64,000 nucleotides of DNA from Streptomyces sp. WP-1 (GCF_030450125.1 NZ_CP123923.1:5828001-5892000), one strand, 5' to 3'; shown: positions 44,825-54,358, counted from the stretch's first letter. Notes: generated by a model from the letters alone, not told the origin. Translations and numbers: made by a program.

Positions 44825-46402
44825 TCAGCTGCGCCGCAGCAGCCGGGTCGCGCCCGCCGCCACCGTCGTCGCCAGGATCCAGCCCAGCATGATCATCGCG
44901 GCGGCCAGCCACTGCCAGGGGCCGCGCAGCTGCCACTCGCTGACCTGCCCGAGATCGATCACCGGCAGCAGCAGGTCCAGGGTGTACAGGGCCGGGCTCC
45001 AGTAGGGGTGCTCGTCGTGGTTCGTCGGGGGGTGCGCGGCATGCGAGAAGGCGAGGGTGCCGGCCGCCCAGAGCACCGCCATCCACACCGCGGCGCGGCC
45101 GGGCCGGTAGCCGTACGCGACCGTCAGGTCCTGGACGTAGCCCCACAGCTTGCCCGCCAGCGGCAGCGTCTCCCGGCGCCTGCGCTGCTTGGCGAGCAGC
45201 ACCTCCCGGGCGTCCTCGTCCTCCCCGGCCTCCCGCAGCACCGAGGCCAGGCGCTCGTACGGCTCCGGGGCGTACTCGGCGGTGGCGGCGGCGATCCAGT
45301 CCAGGCGCCGGGTCAGCGGGAACGGGCCCTGGGGCACCAGGTTCTCGTAGGCGAAGCCGCCCATGTGCAGCCGCCCGGCGCCCGGCCAGGCGCCCGCGCG
45401 GTCCACCAGGTTCATGATCTGCGCCCCCGACAGCACCACCTTGCCCCGCCCCGGGCCGTCCCCGAGGAAACGCAGCTCGGGCGCGTGCACCCGGCGCAGC
45501 GACAGCTCCTGGTCGTCGGTGAGGGTGAACCGGGCCCGCTCCAGGTCCACCGCGTCCCCGAACCGCCCGTCGTCCAGCCGCAGCCCGCCCTGGCACTCGA
45601 ACCGCTGGATCCGCGTCCCGCGCGCCGGTGTGGTCCCGCTGAGCAGCGGGTTCCCCACCCCGGCCGGGGTCAGGTACAGAGTGCGCTCCACGCTGAGCTG
45701 GGGCGCGTTCAGGGCCAGCCGGGAGTACGGGTTGGACAGGCGCGCGCCGCGCAGGCTCAGCGAGACCCCGATCTGGGCGCCGCGCAGCCGCAGCTCGCCG
45801 TGCGACTCCAGCAGCTCCGCCTGGAGGTCCTGGCCCACATTGAGGCCGTCCGCGGAGATCGAGCGCCCGCTGCGGTCCCGGTACACGATCGCCTGGTTGA
45901 TCAGGAGATCGGTGCCGATGCGCGCGTCGGTCAGCCGGACCCCGTTCTGGAAGCGGCAGCGCGGCAGATGCAGATCGCCCTCGGTGTGCAGCCGGGCCGC
46001 CTCCAGGCGCGGCACCGAGCAGTTCACCAGGCGCAGTGTGCTGAACCGCGCCTCCGGCACCAGCACCTGCGTGTCGAAGCGGCAGTCGCGCAGCTCGACG
46101 TACGGCCGCACGGTCCCGCCCGCCAGATCCAGGGTGCCCGTGACCCGCACCCCGGCCAGCTTGAGCGCGGACACCCGCCCGGCGAGCGCGGGCGGTCCGT
46201 CCAGCAGCAGCCAGGCGATGATGCGCGCCCGCACGGACCGCTCGGGCCCCCAGGGGTGGCCGCCGTGCGGATCGTCCACGACGGAGTCGCCGCTGCTCAG
46301 GTCGTACACACTGCCGTTGCGGAAGGCCTGCCACATGCCCGCCTCGGCCGCGGTCAGGTCGTCCGGCAGGTCCCCGGCGGCGAAGCCGGTCCCCTCGGTC
46401 AC
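44825..46402 (-). CDS. Membrane protein with beta-helix-like repeats, C-terminal membrane segments
   Basis: 525-aa protein. Residues about 75-370 are dense in short repeats of the kind A/L-D/N-L-x-x seen in pentapeptide or bactofilin-like right-handed beta-helices (for example LRLRGAQIGVSLSLRGARLS). A basic helical stretch follows, then two clear membrane segments (about 430-450 and 495-517) separated by YWSPALYTLDLLLPVIDLGQ, which resembles a re-entrant pore loop. In databases relatives are often labelled membrane-associated oxidoreductase, but I see no cofactor motif. GTG 46402 has AGAAGGAA upstream. It is divergent from hisD. Confidence 0.72.
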   Translation of the reverse strand: MTEGTGFAAGDLPDDLTAAEAGMWQAFRNGSVYDLSSGDSVVDDPHGGHPWGPERSVRARIIAWLLLDGPPALAGRVSALKLAGVRVTGTLDLAGGTVRPYVELRDCRFDTQVLVPEARFSTLRLVNCSVPRLEAARLHTEGDLHLPRCRFQNGVRLTDARIGTDLLINQAIVYRDRSGRSISADGLNVGQDLQAELLESHGELRLRGAQIGVSLSLRGARLSNPYSRLALNAPQLSVERTLYLTPAGVGNPLLSGTTPARGTRIQRFECQGGLRLDDGRFGDAVDLERARFTLTDDQELSLRRVHAPELRFLGDGPGRGKVVLSGAQIMNLVDRAGAWPGAGRLHMGGFAYENLVPQGPFPLTRRLDWIAAATAEYAPEPYERLASVLREAGEDEDAREVLLAKQRRRRETLPLAGKLWGYVQDLTVAYGYRPGRAAVWMAVLWAAGTLAFSHAAHPPTNHDEHPYWSPALYTLDLLLPVIDLGQVSEWQLRGPWQWLAAAMIMLGWILATTVAAGATRLLRRS

Positions 46403-46515
46403 CGCTGTTCCTTCTTTCTCCGCTGTTCGGGTGTTTCGTCCTGCCGTTGATGCCCGCTGAGTGACGCCTGGAACACCCGGGGTGAAGGGGATCTTCCGAG
46501 TTTTGGCCAGCGTCT

Positions 46516-46556
46516 GTACCACGCATTGGTCCACGGCCTGTATCAGCCATTGATAC
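46516..46556. promoter_or_regulatory. Tandem palindromic operators upstream of hisD
   Basis: Two 17-bp sites of the same form: GTACCA-CGCAT-TGGTCC (46516-46532, one mismatch) and GTATCA-GCCAT-TGATAC (46540-46556, perfect). Their centres are 24 bp apart. They lie 42-82 bp before the hisD start in the 195-bp divergent gap shared with the beta-helix protein gene. Paired sites of this geometry suit cooperative binding of a dimeric regulator. The regulator is unknown. Confidence 0.7.
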
Positions 46557-46597
46557 GTGCGGACGACTACGGACGGCGGTCTGAGAGAATTGGAACC

Positions 46598-47923
46598 GTG
46601 ATTTCCCGAATCGATCTGCGCGGCGACGCCCTCCCCGACGGGCCCGCCCTGCGTGACCTGCTGCCCCGAGCCGACTTCGACGTTCAGGCCGCCCTGGAGA
46701 AGGTGCGTCCGATCTGCGAGGACGTGCATCATCGTGGCGACGCGGCGCTGATCGACTTCGCGGAGAAGTTCGACGGAGTACGGCTGGAATCCGTCCGTGT
46801 CCCGGCCCAGGCGCTCGCCGACGCGCTGGCCGGCCTCGACGCGGACGTGCGCGCCGCCCTGGAGGAGTCCATCCGGCGCGCCCGCCTCGTGCACCGCGCG
46901 CAGCGCCGCACCGCCCACACCACCCAGGTGGTCCCCGGCGGCGCGGTGACCGAGAAATGGGTTCCGGTCGAGCGCGTCGGGCTGTACGCGCCGGGCGGCC
47001 GCTCGGTCTACCCCTCCTCCGTGATCATGAACGCGGTCCCGGCCCAGGAGGCGGGCGTCGCGTCCATCGCGCTCGCCTCCCCGCCGCAGGCCGAGTTCGA
47101 CGGACTCCCGCACCCGACGATCCTGGCCGCCTGCGCGCTGCTCGGCGTGGACGAGGTGTACGCGGCCGGCGGCGCCACCGCCGTCGCGATGTTCGCCCAC
47201 GGCACCGAGTCCTGCCCGCCCGCCAACATGGTCACCGGCCCCGGCAACATCTGGGTGGCCGCCGCCAAGCGCTACTTCACCGGCCGCATCGGCATCGACA
47301 CCGAGGCCGGACCCACCGAGATCGCGGTCCTCGCCGACGACACCGCCGACCCGGCGCACGTGGCCGCCGACCTGATCAGCCAGGCCGAGCACGACCCGCT
47401 CGCGGCCGCCGTCCTCGTCACCGACTCCCCGGACCTCGCGGACGCGGTGGAGAAGGAGCTGGAGCCGCAGGTCGCGGCGACCAAGCACGTCGAGGACCGG
47501 ATCCGCCCGGCCCTCGCGGGCAGGCAGTCCGCGATCGTCCTGGTGGACGGCGTCGAGGAGGGCCTGAAGGTGGTCGACGCGTACGGCGCCGAGCACCTGG
47601 AGATCCAGACCGCCGACGCCGCCGCCGTGGCCGACCGGGTGCGCAACGCGGGCGCGATCTTCATCGGCCCCTGGGCCCCCGTCTCGCTCGGCGACTACGC
47701 GGCCGGATCCAACCACGTCCTGCCCACCGGCGGCTGCGCCTGCCACTCCTCGGGCCTGTCCGTGCAGTCCTTCCTGCGCGGCATCCACGTCGTCGACTAC
47801 ACGAGGGACGCGCTGGCCGAGGTCGCGCACCATGTGGTGACGCTGGCGGAGGCGGAGGACCTGCCGGCGCACGGCGCGGCGGTCAAGGCGAGGTTCGGGT
47901 GGAAGGTACCGGAGACCAAGTGA
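46598..47923 (+). CDS. hisD: Histidinol dehydrogenase HisD
   Basis: 441-aa zinc enzyme that oxidises L-histidinol to L-histidine in two NAD-dependent steps, the last of the pathway. Conserved pieces: [22 protein letters not shown], the [13 protein letters not shown] region, [33 protein letters not shown] with zinc/catalytic residues, and [11 protein letters not shown] 46598 follows TTGGA; the upstream frame includes the operator sites and is not coding. First gene of the his operon; its stop overlaps the hisC start. Confidence 0.97.
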   Translation: MISRIDLRGDALPDGPALRDLLPRADFDVQAALEKVRPICEDVHHRGDAALIDFAEKFDGVRLESVRVPAQALADALAGLDADVRAALEESIRRARLVHRAQRRTAHTTQVVPGGAVTEKWVPVERVGLYAPGGRSVYPSSVIMNAVPAQEAGVASIALASPPQAEFDGLPHPTILAACALLGVDEVYAAGGATAVAMFAHGTESCPPANMVTGPGNIWVAAAKRYFTGRIGIDTEAGPTEIAVLADDTADPAHVAADLISQAEHDPLAAAVLVTDSPDLADAVEKELEPQVAATKHVEDRIRPALAGRQSAIVLVDGVEEGLKVVDAYGAEHLEIQTADAAAVADRVRNAGAIFIGPWAPVSLGDYAAGSNHVLPTGGCACHSSGLSVQSFLRGIHVVDYTRDALAEVAHHVVTLAEAEDLPAHGAAVKARFGWKVPETK

Positions 47924-49032
47924 GCGACGTGAGGATCGACGACCTCCCCATCCGGGACGAGCTGCGCGGCAAGTCCCCCTACGGCGCGCCCCAGTTGGAC
48001 GTCCCCGTCCGGCTGAACACCAACGAGAACCCGTACCCGCTGCCCGAGCCGCTGGTCGAGCGGATCGCGGAGCGGGTCCGGGAAGCCGCCCGCGACCTGA
48101 ACCGCTATCCCGACCGGGACGCGGTCCGGCTGCGCACCGAGCTGGCCAAGTACCTGAGCGACACCGGCGGGTTCCCGCTCGCCCTGGAGAACGTCTGGGC
48201 GGCCAACGGCTCCAACGAGGTCATCCAGCAGCTGCTCCAGACCTTCGGCGGGCCCGGCCGCAGCGCGATCGGCTTCGAGCCGTCGTACTCGATGCACGCG
48301 CTCATCGCCCGCGGCACCGGCACCGGCTGGATCCCCGGTCCGCGCGACGAGGACTTCACGATCGACCCGGCCGCCGCCGAGCGCGCCATCGCCGAGCACA
48401 AGCCGGACGTGGTCTTCCTCACCACCCCCAACAACCCCACGGGCAACGCGATCCCGCCCGAGACGGTCCGCGCGCTGTACGACGCGGCGCAGGCGGCCAG
48501 GCCGTCGATGGTGGTCGTGGACGAGGCGTACGTCGAGTTCAGCCACGGCGACTCGCTGCTGCCGCTGCTCGAAGGCCGCCCGCACCTGGTGATCTCGCGC
48601 ACCATGTCCAAGGCGTTCGGCGCGGCGGGCCTGCGCCTCGGCTACCTCGCGGCCGACCCGGCCGTGGTGGACGCCGTGCAGCTGGTCCGGCTGCCGTACC
48701 ACCTGTCGGCGATCACCCAGGCGACCGCGCTGGCCGCCCTGGAGTACACCGACACCCTGCTCGGCTATGTCGAGCAGCTGAAGTCCGAGCGGGACCGGCT
48801 GGTCGCCGAGCTGCGCGCGATCGGCTACGACGTCGTCGGGTCGGACGCCAACTTCGTGCAGTTCGGCCGGTTCGCCGACGCCCACGCGGTCTGGCGAAAG
48901 ATCCTCGACCGGGGCGTCCTGGTCCGGGACAACGGCGTACCGGGATGGCTGCGGGTCTCGGCCGGCACCCCCGCGGAGAACGACGCGTTCCTCGACGCCG
49001 TACGTGAAGTCAAGAAGGAGCTTGAGGCATGA
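47920..49032 (+). CDS. hisC: Histidinol-phosphate aminotransferase HisC
   Basis: 370-aa fold type I PLP enzyme converting imidazole acetol phosphate to histidinol phosphate with glutamate. [15 protein letters not shown] opens the fold, [12 protein letters not shown] and VVDEAYVEF are the substrate/PLP regions, and K231 in [16 protein letters not shown] is the Schiff-base lysine. GTG 47920 overlaps the hisD stop by four bases; its own stop overlaps hisB in the same way. Confidence 0.97.
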   Translation: MSDVRIDDLPIRDELRGKSPYGAPQLDVPVRLNTNENPYPLPEPLVERIAERVREAARDLNRYPDRDAVRLRTELAKYLSDTGGFPLALENVWAANGSNEVIQQLLQTFGGPGRSAIGFEPSYSMHALIARGTGTGWIPGPRDEDFTIDPAAAERAIAEHKPDVVFLTTPNNPTGNAIPPETVRALYDAAQAARPSMVVVDEAYVEFSHGDSLLPLLEGRPHLVISRTMSKAFGAAGLRLGYLAADPAVVDAVQLVRLPYHLSAITQATALAALEYTDTLLGYVEQLKSERDRLVAELRAIGYDVVGSDANFVQFGRFADAHAVWRKILDRGVLVRDNGVPGWLRVSAGTPAENDAFLDAVREVKKELEA

Positions 49033-49622
49033 GCCGCGCAGGGCGCGTCGAGCGCACCACCAAGGAGACCTCGGTCCTGGTCGAGATAGACCTCGACGGC
49101 ACCGGGCGGACCGACATCGCCACCGGCGTCGGCTTCTACGACCACATGCTCGACCAGCTCGGCCGGCACGGACTGTTCGACCTGACCGTGAAGACCGACG
49201 GCGATCTGCACATCGACTCCCACCACACCATCGAGGACACCGCCCTCGCGCTCGGCGCCGCCTTCAAGCAGGCGCTCGGCGACAAGGTGGGCATCTACCG
49301 CTTCGGCAACTGCACGGTCCCGCTGGACGAGTCCCTCGCCCAGGTCACCGTCGACCTGTCCGGCCGCCCCTACCTCGTGCACACCGAGCCCGAGCGCATG
49401 GCGCCGATGATCGGCGAGTACGACACCACGATGACCCGGCACATCCTGGAGTCCTTCGTGGCCCAGGCGCAGATCGCGCTGCACGTTCACGTACCGTACG
49501 GACGCAACGCCCACCACATCGTGGAGTGCCAGTTCAAGGCGCTCGCCCGGGCGCTGCGTTACGCCTCCGAGCGCGACCCGCGCGCGGCCGGCATCCTCCC
49601 GTCGACGAAGGGCGCGCTGTAA
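49029..49622 (+). CDS. hisB: Imidazoleglycerol-phosphate dehydratase HisB
   Basis: 197-aa monofunctional dehydratase forming imidazole acetol phosphate. Two copies of the metal-binding pattern are visible: [14 protein letters not shown] and [21 protein letters not shown]. The length is that of the stand-alone dehydratase, without the phosphatase domain found in E. coli HisB, so histidinol-phosphate phosphatase must be encoded elsewhere. It is coupled to hisC by ATGA and followed 3 bp later by a 54-aa membrane protein. Confidence 0.97.
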   Translation: MSRAGRVERTTKETSVLVEIDLDGTGRTDIATGVGFYDHMLDQLGRHGLFDLTVKTDGDLHIDSHHTIEDTALALGAAFKQALGDKVGIYRFGNCTVPLDESLAQVTVDLSGRPYLVHTEPERMAPMIGEYDTTMTRHILESFVAQAQIALHVHVPYGRNAHHIVECQFKALARALRYASERDPRAAGILPSTKGAL

Positions 49623-49625
49623 CCC

Positions 49626-49790
49626 ATGACCGGTCTGTCGACCATCCTGATCGTCGTCGGCCTCTTCCTGGTCGGCGGCATCATCTCCTTCGTCAAGCAG
49701 AAGATGCCCACGAGCCTGATCGTGCTGCTCTCCATCGCGGCCGGGATGTGCCTGGTCGCCGGCGTCATGCGGCTGGGGGTGTGGAGTTGA
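49626..49790 (+). CDS. Small membrane protein within the his operon
   Basis: 54-aa protein starting [18 protein letters not shown], with two hydrophobic segments (about residues 4-19 and 29-47) linked by the basic [12 protein letters not shown] 49626 is 3 bp after hisB and its end overlaps the hisH start region, so it belongs to the same mRNA. Strict packing between two his genes and clean two-helix topology support a real gene; I recall similar short ORFs at this place in other streptomycetes. Function unknown. Confidence 0.75.
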   Translation: MTGLSTILIVVGLFLVGGIISFVKQKMPTSLIVLLSIAAGMCLVAGVMRLGVWS

Positions 49791-50431
49791 GCGCTGCCGC
49801 CAAGAAGGTCGTCGTCTTCGACTACGGCTTCGGCAACGTCCGCTCGGCCGAACGCGCCCTGGCGCGGGTCGGCGCCGACGTGGAGATCACCCGCGACTAC
49901 GACGCGGCGATGAACGCCGACGGCCTGCTGGTCCCGGGCGTCGGCGCCTTCGCCGCCTGCATGCGGGGCCTGCTCGACGCGCGCGGCGACTGGGTCATCG
50001 ACCGCCGGCTGTCCGGCGGCCGCCCGGTGATGGGCATCTGCGTCGGCATGCAGATCCTCTTCTCGCGCGGCATCGAGCACGGCGTCCAGGCCGAGGGCCT
50101 GGAGGAGTGGCCCGGTACCGTCGGCCCCCTGGAGGCCGATGTCGTGCCCCACATGGGCTGGAACACCGTGGACGCGCCCGCCGACTCCGAGCTGTTCGCC
50201 GGCCTGGACGCCGGCGCCCGCTTCTACTTCGTGCACTCCTACGCCGTCCACGACTGGACGCAGGAGACCCACAACCCGCTGATCGCCGCGCCCAAGGTCA
50301 CCTGGGCCACGCACGGCAAGCCCTTCGTCGCGGCGGTGGAGAACGGCGCCCTGTGGGCCACCCAGTTCCACCCCGAGAAGTCCGGCGACGCCGGCGCCCA
50401 GCTCCTCACCAACTGGATCGGAACCCTGTAG
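49781..50431 (+). CDS. hisH: Imidazole glycerol phosphate synthase glutaminase subunit HisH
   Basis: 216-aa class I glutamine amidotransferase that supplies ammonia to HisF. The nucleophile is C87 in [11 protein letters not shown], and the His-Glu pair lies in [13 protein letters not shown]. The start is uncertain: GTG 49781 is listed; TTG 49787 (two codons later) has the better distance, seven bases, from the GGGGG run at 49775-49779. It overlaps the small membrane protein gene by ten bases and is followed by priA. Confidence 0.95.
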   Translation: MELSAAAKKVVVFDYGFGNVRSAERALARVGADVEITRDYDAAMNADGLLVPGVGAFAACMRGLLDARGDWVIDRRLSGGRPVMGICVGMQILFSRGIEHGVQAEGLEEWPGTVGPLEADVVPHMGWNTVDAPADSELFAGLDAGARFYFVHSYAVHDWTQETHNPLIAAPKVTWATHGKPFVAAVENGALWATQFHPEKSGDAGAQLLTNWIGTL

Positions 50432-50434
50432 ACC

Positions 50435-51160
50435 ATGGCCAAGCTCGAACTCCTCCCCGCCGTCGACGTCCGCGACGGCCAGGCCGTACGCCTCGTCCAC
50501 GGCGAGTCCGGGACCGAGACCTCCTACGGCTCCCCGCTGGAGGCCGCGCTCGCGTGGCAGCGGTCCGGCGCCGAGTGGCTGCACCTGGTCGACCTGGACG
50601 CGGCCTTCGGCACCGGTGACAACCGGGCGCTGATCGCCGAGGTCGCGAGGGCCATGGACATCAAGGTGGAGCTGTCCGGCGGCATCCGCGACGACGACAC
50701 CCTCGCCGCCGCCCTCGCCACCGGCTGCACCCGCGTCAATCTCGGCACCGCCGCCCTGGAGACCCCCGAGTGGGTCGCCAAGGTGATCGCCGAGCACGGC
50801 GACAAGATCGCGGTCGGCCTGGACGTGCGCGGCACCACCCTGCGCGGCCGTGGCTGGACCCGTGACGGCGGCGACCTGTACGAGACGCTGGACCGCCTCA
50901 ACAAGGAGGGCTGCGCGCGCTACGTCGTCACCGACATCGCCAAGGACGGCACCCTCCAGGGCCCCAACCTGGAGCTGCTGCGCACCGTGTGCGCGGCCAC
51001 CGACCGGCCGGTCGTGGCGTCCGGCGGCGTGTCGTCCCTGGCCGACCTGCGCGCCATCGCCGAACTGGTGCCTCTCGGTGTCGAGGGCTCCATCGTCGGG
51101 AAGGCCCTGTACGCGAAGGCGTTCACCCTGGAAGAGGCCTTGGAGGCTGTGGCGTCATGA
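50435..51160 (+). CDS. priA: Bifunctional phosphoribosyl isomerase PriA (HisA/TrpF)
   Basis: 241-aa TIM-barrel isomerase. In actinobacteria PriA isomerises both ProFAR (histidine step, HisA) and phosphoribosyl anthranilate (tryptophan step, TrpF). Catalytic D11 ([10 protein letters not shown]) and D130 ([10 protein letters not shown]) are at the canonical positions, and GGIRDDDTL and [11 protein letters not shown] are phosphate-binding loops. Dual function is inferred from taxon and from the lack of trpF in the nearby trp cluster. The stop overlaps the ridA start (ATGA). Confidence 0.94.
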   Translation: MAKLELLPAVDVRDGQAVRLVHGESGTETSYGSPLEAALAWQRSGAEWLHLVDLDAAFGTGDNRALIAEVARAMDIKVELSGGIRDDDTLAAALATGCTRVNLGTAALETPEWVAKVIAEHGDKIAVGLDVRGTTLRGRGWTRDGGDLYETLDRLNKEGCARYVVTDIAKDGTLQGPNLELLRTVCAATDRPVVASGGVSSLADLRAIAELVPLGVEGSIVGKALYAKAFTLEEALEAVAS

Positions 51161-51552
51161 CATCGGAAGCCGTACGGCGGGTGCAGAGCGGAAGTTCCTG
51201 GGAGGCGAGTTTCGGTTTTGCGCGCGCCGTCGCGGCGGGCGACCGGGTGTCGGTGGGCGGCACCACGTCCTTCAAGGGCACGGTCCTGTACGGCGAGGGT
51301 GATCCGTACGAGCAGACCCGGGTCGCCTTCGGCAACGCCCTGGAGGCGCTGAAGGAGTTCGGGCTCGGCGTCGAGTCCGTGATCCGCACCCGTATGTACC
51401 TGAACCATGTGCGCGACGTCGACGAGGTGGGGCGGGCCCACAAGGACCTGTTCGACTCCGTGCGCCCCGCCTCGACCCTGCTGGTGGTCGAGGGCTTCGT
51501 GGACCCGCGCATCCTGGTCGAAGTAGAGCTTGAAGCATTCAGAGGAGCCTGA
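51157..51552 (+). CDS. RidA/YjgF-family protein
   Basis: 131-aa RidA-type protein. These trimers hydrolyse reactive enamine/imine intermediates released by PLP enzymes. Family features are the hydrophobic [17 protein letters not shown], the [18 protein letters not shown] segment with the conserved Arg, and the C-terminal [14 protein letters not shown] 51157 overlaps the priA stop by four bases, placing it firmly inside the his operon. RidA subfamilies differ in activity, and this one is closer to the Rid group lacking a proven substrate. Confidence 0.88.
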   Translation: MTSEAVRRVQSGSSWEASFGFARAVAAGDRVSVGGTTSFKGTVLYGEGDPYEQTRVAFGNALEALKEFGLGVESVIRTRMYLNHVRDVDEVGRAHKDLFDSVRPASTLLVVEGFVDPRILVEVELEAFRGA

Positions 51553-51558
51553 GCGGTC

Positions 51559-52314
51559 ATGACCCTGGCGGTCCGAGTCATCCCCTGCCTGGACGTGGAC
51601 AACGGCCGGGTCGTCAAGGGTGTCAACTTCCAGAACCTGCGCGACGCGGGCGACCCCGTCGAGATGGCCAAGGTGTACGACGCCGAGGGCGCCGACGAGC
51701 TGACGTTCCTGGACATCACCGCGTCCTCGGGCGACCGGGAGACGACGTACGACGTGGTGCGCCGCACCGCCGAGCAGGTGTTCATCCCGCTCACCGTCGG
51801 CGGCGGCGTCCGCACCGCCGAGGACGTGGACAAGCTGCTGCGGGCCGGCGCCGACAAGGTCGGCGTGAACACCGCGGCGATCGCCCGGCCCGAGCTGATC
51901 CGGGAGATCGCCGAGCGCTTCGGGCGCCAGGTGCTGGTCCTGTCGGTGGACGCCCGGCGCACCGGGTCCGGGTCCTTCGAGGTGACCACGCACGGCGGCC
52001 GCCGGGGCACCGGCATCGACGCCGTCGAGTGGGCGCACCGGGCCGCCGAGCTGGGCGCGGGCGAGATCCTGCTGAACTCGATGGACGCCGACGGCACCAA
52101 GGACGGCTACGACCTGGAGATGATCGCGGCCGTCCGGGAGCACGTCTCGGTGCCGGTGATCGCCTCCGGCGGCGCGGGCACGCTGGCCCACTTCCCGCCG
52201 GCCGTCACCGCCGGCGCGGACGCGGTCCTCGCGGCCTCCGTCTTCCACTTCGGCGACCTGCGGATCGGCGAGGTCAAGGAGACCCTGCGGGAGGCCGGAC
52301 ACCCCGTCCGCTGA
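51559..52314 (+). CDS. hisF: Imidazole glycerol phosphate synthase cyclase subunit HisF
   Basis: 251-aa TIM-barrel cyclase that joins ammonia from HisH with PRFAR to give imidazole glycerol phosphate and AICAR. The opening [20 protein letters not shown] carries the catalytic Asp (D12), and [25 protein letters not shown] and [13 protein letters not shown] are the phosphate and substrate loops. The second catalytic Asp is in VLSVDARR. It is the last gene of the his operon before a terminator. Confidence 0.97.
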   Translation: MTLAVRVIPCLDVDNGRVVKGVNFQNLRDAGDPVEMAKVYDAEGADELTFLDITASSGDRETTYDVVRRTAEQVFIPLTVGGGVRTAEDVDKLLRAGADKVGVNTAAIARPELIREIAERFGRQVLVLSVDARRTGSGSFEVTTHGGRRGTGIDAVEWAHRAAELGAGEILLNSMDADGTKDGYDLEMIAAVREHVSVPVIASGGAGTLAHFPPAVTAGADAVLAASVFHFGDLRIGEVKETLREAGHPVR

Positions 52315-52327
52315 CGCGCGCGTCCCC

Positions 52328-52359
52328 AAGGCCCCGGTGGCTTGAGCCGCCGGGGCCTT
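52328..52359 (+). terminator. Terminator after hisF
   Basis: AAGGCCCCGG (52328-52337) pairs with CCGGGGCCTT (52350-52359); inner GGTGGC and GCCGCC extend the stem with one G-U pair around a TTGA loop. No long T run. Confidence 0.75.
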
Positions 52360-52384
52360 CGTGCGGCCCGATACACAAGAGAAA

Positions 52385-52427
52385 TTGCGCAAAAATTATT
52401 GCGCAAGATTTCTTTCGCATCTAGGGT
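52385..52427 (+). promoter_or_regulatory. ArsR-type operator pair on a leaderless promoter
   Basis: Two copies of the self-palindromic TTGCGCAA (52385-52392 and 52399-52406), 14 bp apart, sit in an AT-rich patch. The second contains TTGCGC, a -35 separated by exactly 17 bases from TAGGGT (52422-52427), and the next gene starts seven bases later. Autorepression by the ArsR protein binding over the -35 is the likely logic (inference). Confidence 0.7.
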
Positions 52428-52434
52428 CGTGGAC

Positions 52435-53049
52435 ATGGCAGAGAAGGACGTCGCGGGCATGGCAGATCAGGAAGAAGACCGCCGGATCCAGGACATGGGC
52501 ACGCTCAAGGCGCTCGCCCACCCCCTGCGGATGCGGCTGTACCGGGCCCTGACCCTCGCCGGGACCGCGACCGCCTCCCAGCTCGCCGACCAGGTCGGCG
52601 AGGCGGTCTCGCTGGCCAGCTACCACCTGCGCAAACTCGCCGAGCACGGGCTGATCGAGGAGGCCGGGCCGGGGCGCGGGGACGGGCGGGAGCGCTGGTG
52701 GCGGCCGGCCTCCGAGGGGGTGCGGATCCGCGACGAGGACTTCCGCGACGCCCCCGAGGAGATCGCCGCGCACACCGCCGCCAGCCGGCTCTTCTTCGCC
52801 CAGCGGTCCGACATGTACCTGCGCTTCCTGGACGAGCGCCCGCACTGGGGCGAGCAGTGGGCACCCGGCGCGGTCTCCTCCGAGTCCGTACTGCGGCTCA
52901 CACCGGCCGAACTCGCCGAGCTGAGCCGGGAGATGCTCGCCCTCGTGCGGCGGTACGACGAGCGCGGCCGGGCGGCGGAGGCGACGGGTGAGGACGAGGG
53001 CCGCGAGAACGTCGCGGTGCACACCTACGCGTTCCCCTTCCGTGCCTGA
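52435..53049 (+). CDS. ArsR-family winged-helix transcriptional regulator
   Basis: 204-aa regulator. The wHTH (about residues 20-90) contains LKALAHPLRMRLYRALTL, then SQLADQVGEAVSLASYHLRKLAEHGLIEEA as the recognition helices. The C-terminal 100 residues are a longer acidic helical domain, as in DUF5937/HTH_20-type members rather than metal sensors; no CxC metal site is seen. ATG 52435 is set by the leaderless promoter; ATG 52459 is an alternative with AAGGA upstream. It precedes an MFS exporter it probably controls. Confidence 0.9.
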   Translation: MAEKDVAGMADQEEDRRIQDMGTLKALAHPLRMRLYRALTLAGTATASQLADQVGEAVSLASYHLRKLAEHGLIEEAGPGRGDGRERWWRPASEGVRIRDEDFRDAPEEIAAHTAASRLFFAQRSDMYLRFLDERPHWGEQWAPGAVSSESVLRLTPAELAELSREMLALVRRYDERGRAAEATGEDEGRENVAVHTYAFPFRA

Positions 53050-53101
53050 GCCCCGCCGACGCCTCCCCGCCCCTGCGCCCCGGCCCCCCAAGGAGCCCGC
53101 C

Positions 53102-54340
53102 TTGACCTCGACCCTCGTCACCCCGGCCGCCGTACAGGCCCACCGGGACCCCAATGTGCGGCGCTGGCTGTCCGCCTACACGTGCTCCATGCTCGGCGAC
53201 AGCGTGTACTACCTGGCGCTGTCCTGGGCGGCCGTACAGGCCGGGACCGCCGCACAGGCGGGCCTGGTGATGTCGGCGAGCGCGCTGCCCCGGGCCGTGC
53301 TGATGCTCGGCGGGGGAGTGATCGCCGACCGGTTCGGGCCCCGGCGGGTCGTCATCGGCAGCGACGCCCTGCGCTGCGCCGCCGTCCTTACGGTGGCCGC
53401 CCTGCTGTACCTCACCAGCCCCGGACTGTGGCCGCTCGCCCTGCTCGCACTGGTCTTCGGCACCGTGGACGCCGTGTTCGTGCCCGCCGTCGGCGCCCTG
53501 CCCGCCCGGGTCACCGGCAAGGACCAGCTGGCCCGCGTCCAGGGCATGCGCGGCCTGGCCATCCGCTTCGCGAGCGTCGTCGGCGCCCCGCTCGGCGGCC
53601 TCGGCGTGGCCGTCGGCGGCGCCAGTGCGGCCTTCGCCCTCGCCGGACTGCTGATCGCCGTGTCCGTGCCGCTGCTGCTCTCGGTACGCATACGGGAGCT
53701 GCCCGGCGACCGGGCGGACGGCCCCCGCGCCACCGCACGGGCCGACCTCGCGGCCGGGCTGCGCCACATCCGCGGCCACCGTGTCCTCGCCCCGCTGATG
53801 CTCACCATCGCCCTCGGCGACCTGGGCTTCGTCGGCCCGCTCAACGTCGGTCTGACCTTGCTCGCGGACCACCGCGGCTGGGGCGCCTCCGGGATGGGCT
53901 GGGTGCTCGCCGGGTTCGGCGTGGGGGCCGGCGCCGCCTCGCTGCTGCTCACCCTCCGGGGCCGGCTGCCGCGCGCCGGACTGCTCGCCGGCGTCACCAT
54001 CGTCGTCGGCTCCCTGGCCATCGGCGCCCTCGCCTACGCGCCCGGCCTCTGGGCGGCCGTCGGCACCGCCCTGCTCGTCGGTCTGCTGACCGGGCTCAGC
54101 GGCGCGATGTGCGGCGCCCTGCTCCAGACCCAGTCCGACCCCGCCTGCCTCGGCCGGGTCACCGCCGTCTCCAGCCTGATCAGCCTCGGCTTCACCCCGC
54201 TGAGCATGCCCCTCGCCGCCGCCGCGATCGGTGCCTGGGGGCTCGGCCCGGTCTACCTGGTCAGTGCCTCCGTGTGCGCCCTCGGCGGGGTCGTCGCCCT
54301 CGTCGTACCGGCCCTGCGCCGCGCCGAACTGCCCGCCTGA
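53102..54340 (+). CDS. MFS transporter
   Basis: 412-aa major facilitator with about 12 hydrophobic segments. The MFS signature between helices 2 and 3 is GGGVIADRFGPRRVVIGSD. TTG 53102 is chosen because AAGGAG lies seven bases upstream; the first membrane helix then follows a short cytoplasmic start (TPAAVQAHRDPNVRRWL). Drug or metabolite efflux is the likely role. The gene lies 52 bp after the ArsR gene on the same strand, a common regulator-exporter pairing. Confidence 0.9.
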   Translation: MTSTLVTPAAVQAHRDPNVRRWLSAYTCSMLGDSVYYLALSWAAVQAGTAAQAGLVMSASALPRAVLMLGGGVIADRFGPRRVVIGSDALRCAAVLTVAALLYLTSPGLWPLALLALVFGTVDAVFVPAVGALPARVTGKDQLARVQGMRGLAIRFASVVGAPLGGLGVAVGGASAAFALAGLLIAVSVPLLLSVRIRELPGDRADGPRATARADLAAGLRHIRGHRVLAPLMLTIALGDLGFVGPLNVGLTLLADHRGWGASGMGWVLAGFGVGAGAASLLLTLRGRLPRAGLLAGVTIVVGSLAIGALAYAPGLWAAVGTALLVGLLTGLSGAMCGALLQTQSDPACLGRVTAVSSLISLGFTPLSMPLAAAAIGAWGLGPVYLVSASVCALGGVVALVVPALRRAELPA

Positions 54341-54358
54341 GGCTCATGCCCCCGGCGT

